64,000 nucleotides of DNA, taken from Opitutaceae bacterium TAV5 (GTDB taxonomy: Bacteria; Verrucomicrobiota; Verrucomicrobiia; Opitutales; Opitutaceae). The notes under the pieces are model-generated. The model saw only the letters and a list, made by a program, of their open reading frames with translations, did no database searches and had not been told where the DNA came from. Below are positions 7,903-13,891 of this stretch, one piece after another (the stretch's first letter is position 1; each line of letters starts with the position of its first letter). The translations under genes were made by a program, and so were the position numbers. The stretch lies in contig CP007053.1 in the NCBI GenBank assembly GCA_000242935.3, positions 3,891,001-3,955,000 on the forward strand, given 5' to 3'.

Positions 7903-8091
7903 ATGAAAAAACGCACCAAAACCAGAAAACGGAAAATCCCGCTCGCCAAGCCTGCCACCCGGAAGCGCGCCGCAAAGATCGTCGGCCGCGCCGGGGGTTA
8001 TGCCACGGCCCGCAAACGCTGCCGCAAGCGCAACAACGTTTACAGACTCGCCGGCCGCAAGGTCTCCCGCGCCAGACGCCACCGCCGTTGA
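7903..8091 (+). CDS. Highly basic small protein, probable DNA-condensing virion protein
   Basis: Nearly half of the 62 residues are Lys or Arg and there are almost no acidic residues. The sequence has short 'KRTKTRKRK' and 'RKRCRKR' clusters and ends RRHRR. Such a protein would bind the nucleic acid genome or the acidic inner face of the viral membrane. Several membrane-containing and small viruses carry short basic proteins of this kind. It sits 11 bases after the coiled-coil lipoprotein and 37 bases before the DUF4258 gene. The composition is seen; the DNA-packing role is inference. Confidence 0.6.
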   Translation: MKKRTKTRKRKIPLAKPATRKRAAKIVGRAGGYATARKRCRKRNNVYRLAGRKVSRARRHRR

Positions 8092-8128
8092 CACCCGCCG
8101 CCGCTTTTGGCATCGGGGGGCGCAGACG

Positions 8129-8521
8129 ATGAACATCTTCGGCATTTTCGCACTGGCCGGACTCGCAACCTGGCTGATTGCTCCGGGACGCGGCGGCGGA
8201 GGAGGAGGGAAAGGCAAACGCCCTCCCGTCCCCCGTGCCGCGCCAATCCCCCGCCCGTACAAAATCCATCACACGGAACATGCCGTTGATCGGGAACTCT
8301 CTGATCGTGCCATCACGAGAGAAATGGTTGAAAAAGCGATTCGTGAAGGGCAGGCAGTCCCGACGATGGAAATCGGCAAACACGGCGGGGACAAATTCAC
8401 GTTTCACAAAGCGATTACTATCGTGAACAAGAAGGGGCAGCGAATTTTCCGGAAAGTGGTTGTCGTAGGGGAAGTCCTGGATAACAACTGCTGGGTAGTC
8501 ACGACGTACAATGAAAACTGA
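8129..8521 (+). CDS. Membrane-tethered DUF4258 protein
   Basis: The 130-residue protein has an N-terminal hydrophobic segment (about 3-18), a glycine run, a basic proline-rich linker and a C-terminal DUF4258-type domain (about 44-130). Domain features include 'HHTEHAVDRELSDRAITREMVEKAI' and the end 'WVVTTYNEN'. DUF4258 is a small RelE/BrnT-like fold often suspected to be a toxin, usually cytosolic, so a membrane-tethered version is unusual. Its gene overlaps the DUF2283 gene by 11 bases, a typical toxin-antitoxin arrangement. It lies at the end of the virion operon rather than in the lysogeny region. Toxicity is inferred only. Confidence 0.65.
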   Translation: MNIFGIFALAGLATWLIAPGRGGGGGGKGKRPPVPRAAPIPRPYKIHHTEHAVDRELSDRAITREMVEKAIREGQAVPTMEIGKHGGDKFTFHKAITIVNKKGQRIFRKVVVVGEVLDNNCWVVTTYNEN

Positions 8522-8816
8522 GAAACAATGGAAGGTTCCCGACAACGCGTTGCCGACGATGGCGGTATTGGGGGATCGGCTGTACCTGAAATTCAAGCCG
8601 GGAACCCCTGTCGATCACACCGTGCCCGTCAAAAACTCCCCTCTTGTACTTGTCGATGTGGCGGAAAACGGCGAAGTGCTCGGCATCGAGCGCATTCCCG
8701 AACCACGTTCATGGTCCGTCGAGTCGATCTGCAAGGAAGCTCGGGTAAAAATTCCCGCCGCCGTCGCCGCCCGAACCAAGGTCAAGGTTCACCGGGAAGA
8801 GGCCGCCGTCGCCTGA
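8511..8816 (+). CDS. DUF2283 family protein, putative partner of DUF4258
   Basis: The 101-residue protein shows the DUF2283 pattern: 'DRLYLKFKPG' near the start, then 'VLVDVAENGEVLGIERI' near residues 46-62. Proteins of this family are often encoded next to DUF4258 proteins and may be the cognate antitoxin. The C-terminal third is basic and helical. The start lies inside the end of the DUF4258 gene (11-base overlap), so the two are made together. A strong terminator follows seven bases after the stop, making this the last gene of the late operon. Confidence 0.65.
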   Translation: MKTEKQWKVPDNALPTMAVLGDRLYLKFKPGTPVDHTVPVKNSPLVLVDVAENGEVLGIERIPEPRSWSVESICKEARVKIPAAVAARTKVKVHREEAAVA

Positions 8817-8822
8817 ATCGCC

Positions 8823-8845
8823 AGCCCGCTCCGGCGGGCTTTTTT
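8823..8845 (+). terminator. Rho-independent terminator of the late operon
   Basis: A seven-base perfect stem (AGCCCGC / GCGGGCT) with loop TCCG is followed by a run of six T. It begins six bases after the stop of the DUF2283 gene and closes the rightward block that runs through the virion genes. Confidence 0.9.
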
Positions 8846-8869
8846 GTGACCGCTCGATCGTGACCCGGC

Positions 8870-8888
8870 GCCGGCGTGTCACGCCGGC
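8870..8888. repeat. Short GC hairpin in the convergent control gap
   Basis: The arms GCCGGCG and CGCCGGC are separated by TGTCA. No T-run follows on either strand. It lies between the late terminator and the small leftward genes, where a back-up terminator or a protein-binding site would be plausible. Confidence 0.5.
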
Positions 8889-8912
8889 AACGTCACAAGT
8901 GCGATGTTGCTA

Positions 8913-8931
8913 TTGTCCACGCGCTGGACAA
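8913..8931. promoter_or_regulatory. Perfect palindrome TTGTCCA-N5-TGGACAA, candidate operator
   Basis: Two seven-base arms are separated by CGCGC. The site lies 10 bases upstream of a possible rightward small gene (8942) and beyond the end of the leftward genes. There is no T-run, so a repressor-binding site is more likely than a terminator. Confidence 0.45.
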
Positions 8932-8941
8932 ATAAAGACGA

Positions 8942-9145
8942 ATGAAACCGGATTCACAGTCTGTAACGCCCCGGCGAATCGCTGTCTTTGCCGTTGCGGC
9001 CGGTGCGTTCGCACTCATTGCCGCGTGTCTGATTCGTCGGAGTCCGGTGGTTTTAGTGCCGTGTGAAAACCAATCTCACGGCGTCCCGATCCGGGAGACG
9101 GCATCGGTTGCGCCGGATCAGGGACCGGTTCAGGTTTGGGCCTGA
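8942..9145 (+). CDS. Possible small membrane protein (competes with opposite strand)
   Basis: A 67-residue frame has one hydrophobic segment (about 13-31) followed by a polar tail. It starts 10 bases after the 8913-8931 palindrome. It overlaps the opposite-strand gene 9015-9233 over most of its length, and probably only one of the two is real. The opposite-strand gene fits an operon better, so this one is listed with low confidence. Confidence 0.3.
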   Translation: MKPDSQSVTPRRIAVFAVAAGAFALIAACLIRRSPVVLVPCENQSHGVPIRETASVAPDQGPVQVWA

Positions 9146-9233
9146 GCCCCAGCCACACCAAAGCGCCTGCAACAAAGGCAGCGAGAAGGGCAAGAAGGCC
9201 CGCCCAAAATCCATCATCGAAACGGTCTTTCAT
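9015..9233 (-). CDS. Small membrane protein with Pro-rich tail
   Basis: The 72-residue protein has an acidic N-terminus (MKDRFDD), one strong membrane helix (about 8-30), then a Pro-rich stretch and an acidic end. It starts eight bases after the stop of the leftward gene 9242-9628, which supports co-transcription. The function is unknown; superinfection exclusion or lysis control are possibilities for a membrane protein expressed next to a regulator, but nothing in the sequence proves either. Confidence 0.45.
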   Translation of the reverse strand: MKDRFDDGFWAGLLALLAAFVAGALVWLGLRPKPEPVPDPAQPMPSPGSGRREIGFHTALKPPDSDESDTRQ

Positions 9234-9241
9234 TGGTGTTA

Positions 9242-9628
9242 TTATGGTTTGCTCCGTCGCGCCTTGGTGACCAGTTCGCGCAAGACGGGGAGCAACTCTT
9301 CGACCGCCTCCGGTTTTGTCGCTGCATAGCCGGGTTCCCATATCTGCCACAACTGATCCCCTCGTATGCGTTTCGCCTTCCAGCGCCGACGCCTGAACCG
9401 GAGAATCACCTTGCCACCTGTCTGCTTGGCCGGAATGGAGCGGACATCGTGTACCAGCGTGAAATAGTCGTCATAAGAGATTTCCCCCTCTTTGACCGGC
9501 TCGTTCGCGCGGTGAGCAATGGCATGTTCCGGCACATCCGGAGATTGCTTGTGCAACAATTCGGCAAGCTCCTCTGTCAGCGCCTTCAATTCACGCCGCT
9601 TGGCTGTCTGCTCTGGGGTGGACTTCAT
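9242..9628 (-). CDS. Provirus protein of unknown function in the leftward operon
   Basis: The 128-residue protein has a charged helical N-terminal third with heptad-like Leu spacing ('LKALTEELAELLHKQ') and a central segment 'ISYDDYFTLVHDV'. A very basic patch, RFRRRRWKAKR, follows near residue 80, then a helical C-terminus. It lies 39 bases downstream of the ribbon-helix-helix regulator gene on the same strand. It might bind nucleic acid through the basic patch. No family is recognised. Confidence 0.55.
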   Translation of the reverse strand: MKSTPEQTAKRRELKALTEELAELLHKQSPDVPEHAIAHRANEPVKEGEISYDDYFTLVHDVRSIPAKQTGGKVILRFRRRRWKAKRIRGDQLWQIWEPGYAATKPEAVEELLPVLRELVTKARRSKP

Positions 9629-9667
9629 TCGATTGGTTCTCCGGTTGTGAAATCGTACATCAGGCGG

Positions 9668-10075
9668 CTATTTCCGGGTTTTCCCGACCTTAACACGTCC
9701 TTCGGTCGCCATTCTGCGAATGCGCTCTTTCGCGTGGATACCTTTGTTCCGAGCTGATGTTACTGCTGGCGAGGTATCAAAATCCTCGCCAGACGGGACA
9801 CTTTCTACCCATTTGTCGGAGGTAGACACTCGCGATTTTCCGGCACTCGCTTCCGCCGGGGCTGCTGTCGAGCCCTCTGGATTTTGGAAAATTTCCGGAG
9901 TTATTTTTACCGGAAACGAAAACCACCCTTCTTTATTGAAAAACGCGACTGCGGCGGCGACTAAACCGCGGACAATCTCCGCTTGACCTATGTGATGTTT
10001 GGCTTCGATGGCCTCCAATCCCGACTGGAGATCAGAGGAAACGCGAACGCTAAGCTGACCAGTTTTTTTGGGCAT
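9668..10075 (-). CDS. Ribbon-helix-helix regulator of the provirus
   Basis: The 135-residue protein begins 'KKTGQLSVRVSSDLQSGLEAIEAKHHIGQAEIVRGLVAAAV'. This is a classic ribbon-helix-helix pattern: a short beta strand with alternating polar residues, then two helices with a turn (about 5-46). The rest is low-complexity, Ser/Ala/Pro-rich, and ends in a basic tail. Such proteins bind palindromic operators as dimers of dimers. A TAACA-N6-TGTTA palindrome lies just upstream of the start (10086-10101), which suggests autoregulation. The gene heads a leftward operon and is the best candidate for the lysogeny or copy-control repressor in view. Confidence 0.65.
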   Translation of the reverse strand: MPKKTGQLSVRVSSDLQSGLEAIEAKHHIGQAEIVRGLVAAAVAFFNKEGWFSFPVKITPEIFQNPEGSTAAPAEASAGKSRVSTSDKWVESVPSGEDFDTSPAVTSARNKGIHAKERIRRMATEGRVKVGKTRK

Positions 10076-10085
10076 ATCACATCAT

Positions 10086-10101
10086 TAACATAGCATTGTT
10101 A
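10086..10101. promoter_or_regulatory. Candidate operator TAACA-N6-TGTTA
   Basis: Two five-base arms are separated by TAGCAT, ten bases upstream of the ribbon-helix-helix start codon. The position fits an autoregulatory site. It also lies next to the rightward early region, so it could govern both directions. Confidence 0.5.
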
Positions 10102-10128
10102 GCACCCCGATTCGTTTTTTGGTTGCAA

Positions 10129-10545
10129 ATGCACCACGATGCACCGCATTCGAAGGACATGGGCCAAGAAGAACAACTAGCCACCCGGAAGCGGATCGCC
10201 GCGAAACTGGGCATCCCCCCTCGGTCACTGAGGCGCTACTTGAGCGATAGCGGGTTAATAATCGTCAACGGATGTCCTTGCCGCTCTCCCCGCAGGGGAT
10301 TCACCGCCAAAGGGACAGAACTGCGCCAGGGAAGCCATCACCCGCACGCGCATTGTGAGCCGCACAGTTTCTGGACGATTACCGTGGCACAGAGGGAGCA
10401 TACCAGTGCCGAGAGGCATCAAGCGCTGATCACTCGCTTGCATGAGTTATTCCGGGGCGTGGGGCATATCGAAATCCAATTTTCCCCGGCTGCACCGTCG
10501 TGCTCCTGCGACGGTAAACGGCCCACACCGCAGCCGGGGACCTGA
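10129..10545 (+). CDS. Doubtful early provirus gene with HTH-like segment
   Basis: A 138-residue frame contains 'TRKRIAAKLGIPPRSLRRYL' near its start, which reads like a helix-turn-helix. After that the composition becomes erratic, rich in His, Cys and Pro. Its 3' part is the nested hairpin at 10484-10539, which argues against coding. A shorter product or no protein at all is possible. It is kept because a small HTH protein at this place would be normal for a temperate virus. Confidence 0.3.
   Translation: MHHDAPHSKDMGQEEQLATRKRIAAKLGIPPRSLRRYLSDSGLIIVNGCPCRSPRRGFTAKGTELRQGSHHPHAHCEPHSFWTITVAQREHTSAERHQALITRLHELFRGVGHIEIQFSPAAPSCSCDGKRPTPQPGT
10484..10539. repeat. Nested hairpin 1 (10-bp outer, 7-bp inner stem)
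   Basis: The outer arms CCCCGGCTGC and GCAGCCGGGG pair perfectly. Inside, ACCGTCG and CGACGGT form a second perfect stem with an eight-base loop. No T-run follows. It forms a pair with the similarly sized structure at 10551-10605. Confidence 0.75.
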
Positions 10546-10550
10546 TTTTC

Positions 10551-10605
10551 CCTCCCCGCGCCGGCGAGCTTTGCTCTGGTCGGCAAAGCCCCGGCGCGAG
10601 GGAGG
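10551..10605. repeat. Nested hairpin 2 (14-bp bulged outer, 7-bp inner stem)
   Basis: The outer arms CCTCCCCGCGCCGG and CCGGCGCGAGGGAGG pair with one bulged base. The inner stem GCTTTGC/GCAAAGC has an eight-base loop. It lies 11 bases after hairpin 1 and about 50 bases before the next gene. Together they could be a replication origin, a structured leader or tandem attenuators. Confidence 0.7.
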
Positions 10606-10653
10606 TTCAATGTAATAGAAAATCAAATACCGACCAGACAACCGACCAAAGCA

Positions 10654-11019
10654 ATGAAGACTGAAAAAAACACCGCTCCCGCCAAAGAAACTGCGCCCAT
10701 GCTGCGCATTAGCCTGCACGGAGATATTGTCATCCCCGCCACGGCCGACATCAACAGCCTGCTGCGCATCCTGATGGGTGCCCGCAAGGTCGAGACTGTT
10801 ACCAAGGCTCCCGGGTTCGATGACGGTTACACCGGGAATGATACCCGGTATATGACTGGTCCCGTTATTCCGACCATCGCGCCTCTGACGGAGCTACTGT
10901 TTGACACCGAAGAAGAGGCGACCGCCGCAAGGGTGGAAAATTATCACAAGGAAAAAGCGGAGCATGAGGCATACCTCGCCCGTCGCGCCGCCCGCGAAGC
11001 CGCCGCATCAGCCGCCTGA
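10654..11019 (+). CDS. Early provirus protein, function unknown
   Basis: The 121-residue protein has a charged start (MKTEKNTAP) and a compact segment 'MLRISLHGDIVIPATADINSLLRILMGARKV' (about 16-46), then a Thr/Pro/Gly-rich middle and a helical Ala/Glu/Arg-rich C-terminus. It follows the twin hairpins by about 50 bases and precedes the HTH gene at 11021 by a single base, so the two are co-expressed. No family is recognised. Its place next to the excisionase-like gene suggests an early or lysogeny-related function. Confidence 0.55.
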   Translation: MKTEKNTAPAKETAPMLRISLHGDIVIPATADINSLLRILMGARKVETVTKAPGFDDGYTGNDTRYMTGPVIPTIAPLTELLFDTEEEATAARVENYHKEKAEHEAYLARRAAREAAASAA

Positions 11020-11020
11020 C

Positions 11021-11362
11021 ATGCCCGAAAAACTGCTAGCTACCGCCGCCGCCCAAGCTGAAGCCATCGGCGTTTCGCGCTGGACAATCCAGGCGATGCG
11101 CAAGGCATCACGAGGGCAGAAAGATTCGCCGTTTTGCGGCCGTTATTCGACCGCAAAGCGGCTCACGGAATGGATGTTTGCGCATCCCGGGTTTGTCGCG
11201 TCTCACCAGTACCCTAAGCGGAAAGACCACCAAGAGCAGCCACTGCCGCCGACAGGTCCGGAGCCTGTAACCGCTGGTAAATCTGATGCACCATCGCGCT
11301 GGCGTGGCCTACGAAACGCATCGCCTGCTGGATCGGCACTCCTGCCCGCGCCAACTGCGTGA
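11021..11362 (+). CDS. Excisionase-like HTH protein (putative)
   Basis: The 113-residue protein contains 'AQAEAIGVSRWTIQAMRKAS' (about 12-31), a helix-turn-helix of the AlpA/excisionase kind, followed by 'SPFCGRYSTAKRLTEWMFAHPGF'. It starts one base after the previous stop. Its last 149 bases overlap the end of the integrase gene on the opposite strand, and the protein tail there looks disordered. A small DNA-binding protein next to an integrase is the usual setting of a recombination directionality factor. That function is inference. Confidence 0.5.
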   Translation: MPEKLLATAAAQAEAIGVSRWTIQAMRKASRGQKDSPFCGRYSTAKRLTEWMFAHPGFVASHQYPKRKDHQEQPLPPTGPEPVTAGKSDAPSRWRGLRNASPAGSALLPAPTA

Positions 11363-12314
11363 TGACCGTTACTCTTGTGCAATGAAAACAGAGATGGCCC
11401 AAGCCCACTTCCCGGAAAAACAACCACCAGTCTTTACTGGCCATCTTCGGCAACTGGCACAGGTGCTGCGCGCCAGCCGCCTGCAATTCCTTGATCAGCG
11501 GCTTCAGGCCGGGGTGGAGCTGAGTGGTGAAAACCTTGCGTCCCTCGTCGCCTCGCCCCTTGGCGGAAAACCGGATCGTGTTGGCGTCCAGATCGACGGC
11601 TTCCATCGGGACGGCGGTTTCCGTGAGCCTGCATCCCTGATGAATGGCGACCTCGAAGCAGACCGTCATCCAGCGTTGAGTGACCGGCAAATGGGCTTCG
11701 CGCTTCGCCAGTTCGGAGCGGATTTTTGCCAGTTCATCTTTGGTTATTTCCGGCTTCTGCTTTGGGCTGGCGCGTTTCAGGCCGGTGCGGTGGCAGGGGT
11801 TGCCCTGAGCGTAGCCCCGGCGCACGGCTTCACGCATGACGACGCCAAGGGTTTTCACGTCGAACAGGGCGGTATTGCGGTGAATGGGTCTGAGGGATCG
11901 GCGTCCCTGGCCGATGCGCCAAGGTACGTAATCGCAAACATGCTGGTAGGTGAGAGCGGCGGGAATGGAGATGCCTTTTTCGGCGAGGTAGCGATGCACC
12001 GGTTTCCAGCCATTCAGCATTCGCTGGAGGGTTTTGGGGTGGAGATAGTGAGCGCGCAAAAAATCCTCTGCCCAATTTTCCCACGCTTCTTTTTTAACAA
12101 ACTGGCGTTGATGCTTTGCTGCAACGGATTTTTCGACGGCCATATCGAAGGCTTTCCGGTGTCCGGCCGGATCATCGACGCGAAAGGGTGTGACCCGATG
12201 CACCCGCTTGCGGGAAACGGGGTCGAAGTAGGAAATATACCAGTTGGGGCGGTTGCCTCGTTTGTAAATGGATGCGTCGGCGGGCATGGCAGCACATGGC
12301 AGCAAGCGAGCCAA
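11214..12314 (-). CDS. int: Tyrosine recombinase/integrase
   Basis: The 366-residue protein is a site-specific recombinase that integrates the element. The N-terminal part has an arm-binding-type 'SIYKRGNRPNWYISYFDP' segment, followed by a core-binding helical domain (about 75-170) and a catalytic domain (about 190-366). The catalytic residues visible are Arg229 in GCRLTE, Lys252 in SAKGR, His311 and Arg314 in HCTR, His337 in VGHAS and the nucleophile Tyr346 in IYQR. The start may be Met10 (MPADASIYKR) rather than Met1. The gene begins 68 bases from the tRNA-derived attachment core, as is usual for such integrases. Confidence 0.92.
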   Translation of the reverse strand: MARLLPCAAMPADASIYKRGNRPNWYISYFDPVSRKRVHRVTPFRVDDPAGHRKAFDMAVEKSVAAKHQRQFVKKEAWENWAEDFLRAHYLHPKTLQRMLNGWKPVHRYLAEKGISIPAALTYQHVCDYVPWRIGQGRRSLRPIHRNTALFDVKTLGVVMREAVRRGYAQGNPCHRTGLKRASPKQKPEITKDELAKIRSELAKREAHLPVTQRWMTVCFEVAIHQGCRLTETAVPMEAVDLDANTIRFSAKGRGDEGRKVFTTQLHPGLKPLIKELQAAGAQHLCQLPKMASKDWWLFFREVGLGHLCFHCTRVTVITQLARAGVPIQQAMRFVGHASAMVHQIYQRLQAPDLSAAVAALGGLSA

Positions 12315-12381
12315 ACGGACGCAACATCTTCCCTCGTAACTACCTCATTACCACCAACATTTTTATTCTTGCGGTTGAGTC

Positions 12382-12409
12382 GAGAGTTCGATTCTCTCCA
12401 GCCGCACCA
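12382..12409 (+). other. Attachment site: 3' end of a tRNA gene
   Basis: The sequence GAGAG-TTCGATT-CTCTC is a complete T-arm. It is followed by CAGCCGC (3' strand of the acceptor stem), A and CCA at 12407-12409. A matching 5' half (it would begin GCGGCTG) is absent upstream. This is therefore a fragment left at the provirus end, and the intact tRNA should be at the left end outside the window. The isotype cannot be fixed; tRNA-Leu is possible, tmRNA less so. Confidence 0.8.
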
Positions 12410-12423
12410 CGCTTTCACGCGCA

Positions 12424-13113
12424 ATGGATACAAAAAAAATCCTCATCACGGGAGTCACGCGCGGTCTGGGAAAAGCTCTGGCGGAGGAGTTCATCCGGCT
12501 CGGCCACACCGTGATCGGTTGCGGTCGTTCGGCCGAAGGCATTCTCGACCTGCGTTTTGCCCACGGGGCTCCGCATCGTTTCGATGTGCTCGACGTCGCC
12601 GGGACCAGCAAGGTCGAGGTCTGGTCCGAAACCCTGCTCACCTCGCACGGAGCGCCCGACCTGCTGCTCAACAACGCCGGGCTCATCAACTCGCCCGCTC
12701 CGCTCTGGAAGGTGCCGGCGGAGGAGTTTGCCCGCGTGATCGATGTAAATATCAAGGGACCGGCCAACCTCGCGCGCGCATTTCTCCCGGCGATGATCGC
12801 GCGCGGCAGCGGCGTGATCGTGAATTTCAGCTCGGGGTGGGGGCGCTCGGTCGATGCCAACGTCGCTCCCTATTGCGCCTCCAAGTGGGCGATCGAGGGG
12901 ATGACGCTCGCGCTGGCTGCCGAACTGCCGGCCGGTCTTGCCGCTGTGCCCCTCAACCCGGGAATCATCGACACCGCCATGTTGCGCCAGAGTTTCGGCG
13001 AGGAAGCGGCTTCCGCTTACCCCGATCCCGATGCGTGGGTAAAAATCGCGGCGCCCTTCCTGTTGCAGCTCGGCCCGAAGGACAATGGCCGGCAGCTTAC
13101 CGTGGGCGAGTGA
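12424..13113 (+). CDS. Short-chain dehydrogenase/reductase
   Basis: The 229-residue protein has a Rossmann fold with the cofactor motif TGVTRGLG (residues 9-16), NNAG at 83-86, and the catalytic set Ser136/137, Tyr150 and Lys154 (YCASK). The length is typical of classical SDRs. It oxidises or reduces an unknown alcohol or ketone with NAD(P). It is the first host gene after the provirus, 14 bases past the CCA of the tRNA fragment, so any original promoter of the gene may have been replaced by provirus sequence. Substrate cannot be inferred. Confidence 0.9.
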   Translation: MDTKKILITGVTRGLGKALAEEFIRLGHTVIGCGRSAEGILDLRFAHGAPHRFDVLDVAGTSKVEVWSETLLTSHGAPDLLLNNAGLINSPAPLWKVPAEEFARVIDVNIKGPANLARAFLPAMIARGSGVIVNFSSGWGRSVDANVAPYCASKWAIEGMTLALAAELPAGLAAVPLNPGIIDTAMLRQSFGEEAASAYPDPDAWVKIAAPFLLQLGPKDNGRQLTVGE

Positions 13114-13196
13114 GCCGGGCTGGCGCGCCGACGGCGAGGGAGGCTGGCAACCCGGACCGGACAAACGGCGAACGGAAGCGCCGGTGCGCCTCCCGC

Positions 13197-13802
13197 TCAG
13201 GCGAGCTGGCCGAGGAGTTCGCGGGCCTGCCGGTCGAAATCGCGCCAGGCGCGCCAGGGCGCGGCGGGGAGACCGCTGCGATGCAGCATGGTCTGGGCGC
13301 GGGCGAGACCGTCGTTCAGACGCTGCTTGAACGTATCGGCGGAGAGATCGCCGCGCTTGAGGATTTCCAGGTCGGGCCAGTCGGGATCGCCGGGGACGGG
13401 ACCCGTGGAGCCGGAAGGGGCAGCCGGTTTGGCCGCAGCCGTCGCCGCCAGGCCGGAGGGCCGGTGCGGAGCCGCCGATCCTCCCGACGAGGAGGAGACC
13501 GCGGGGCTGGTGCCGTTGCCGGAAGCGACGAGGCTGCCGCTCGGGGGCGCCGCGGGTTTGGCCTTGCCGATCAGCCAGTCGGGCAACACGTCGAGGATCG
13601 TGGCGATGATGCGAACCTCGGTCAGCGTTGCATCAATATAGCCGCATTCCAGGCGCGATATATGCGTGACCTTGAAATAGGAAAGGCCGGCCTCATGGAT
13701 GATATTGGCCAGTTGTCCCTGGGAGAACCCTTGTTGCATGCGGGCCTCGCGTAACTGCGACGCGATGCGCCATTTTCTCGGTTCGGTCGGAGCGTTGATC
13801 AT
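13197..13802 (-). CDS. XRE-family HTH regulator with Pro/Ala-rich linker
   Basis: The 201-residue protein has an N-terminal helix-turn-helix (about 15-75) with 'QGFSQGQLANIIHEAGLSYFKVTHISRLECGY'. A low-complexity Ser/Ala/Pro/Gly linker follows (about 83-140), then a helical C-terminal domain (about 141-201) with many Arg and Trp residues. A perfect 16-base palindrome overlaps the start codon (13801-13816), so the protein probably represses itself. The gene stands alone between the SDR gene and uppP. Targets are unknown. Confidence 0.8.
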   Translation of the reverse strand: MINAPTEPRKWRIASQLREARMQQGFSQGQLANIIHEAGLSYFKVTHISRLECGYIDATLTEVRIIATILDVLPDWLIGKAKPAAPPSGSLVASGNGTSPAVSSSSGGSAAPHRPSGLAATAAAKPAAPSGSTGPVPGDPDWPDLEILKRGDLSADTFKQRLNDGLARAQTMLHRSGLPAAPWRAWRDFDRQARELLGQLA

Positions 13803-13816
13803 CTTGTCGACAAGAT
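13801..13816. promoter_or_regulatory. Perfect palindrome ATCTTGTCGACAAGAT on the XRE start
   Basis: The 16-base palindrome has its last two bases inside the ATG of the leftward XRE gene. Binding there would block both transcription and initiation, which fits tight self-repression by the encoded regulator. Confidence 0.65.
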
Positions 13817-13891
13817 TTCAGTGGTAATCAGCAAGGAGAATAAAACAGTCGGGCGGCGCAGCAAGTCGATAATTTTACACATCGGGCGCGT

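Larger units (their letters stand above)
1..12409. mobile_element. Right part of an integrated PM2-like tailless provirus
   Basis: The element runs from before the window to a tRNA 3' fragment at 12382-12409. Seen directly: one compact rightward block (22-8816) with start/stop overlaps, a P2-like capsid candidate, at least six proteins with a single predicted membrane helix, spike-like proteins and a terminator. A smaller leftward block, early genes and a tyrosine integrase follow at the right end. No terminase, portal, tape-measure or tail tube gene is seen. Corticoviruses have an internal membrane and a double jelly-roll capsid, and this gene content fits that type. The packaging ATPase and replication gene expected for such a virus would have to lie to the left. 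Assignment to a tailless virus is inference; integration is well supported by the integrase and the attachment site. Confidence 0.8.

Noticed and set aside
12360-12409. Complete tRNA or tmRNA gene
   Set aside because: Only the T-arm and the acceptor 3' side are present; no matching 5' half lies upstream.
11286-13754. Very long rightward frame across the integrase and the SDR gene
   Set aside because: It is antisense to a well-supported integrase, then out of frame with the SDR gene. Its product switches composition repeatedly.
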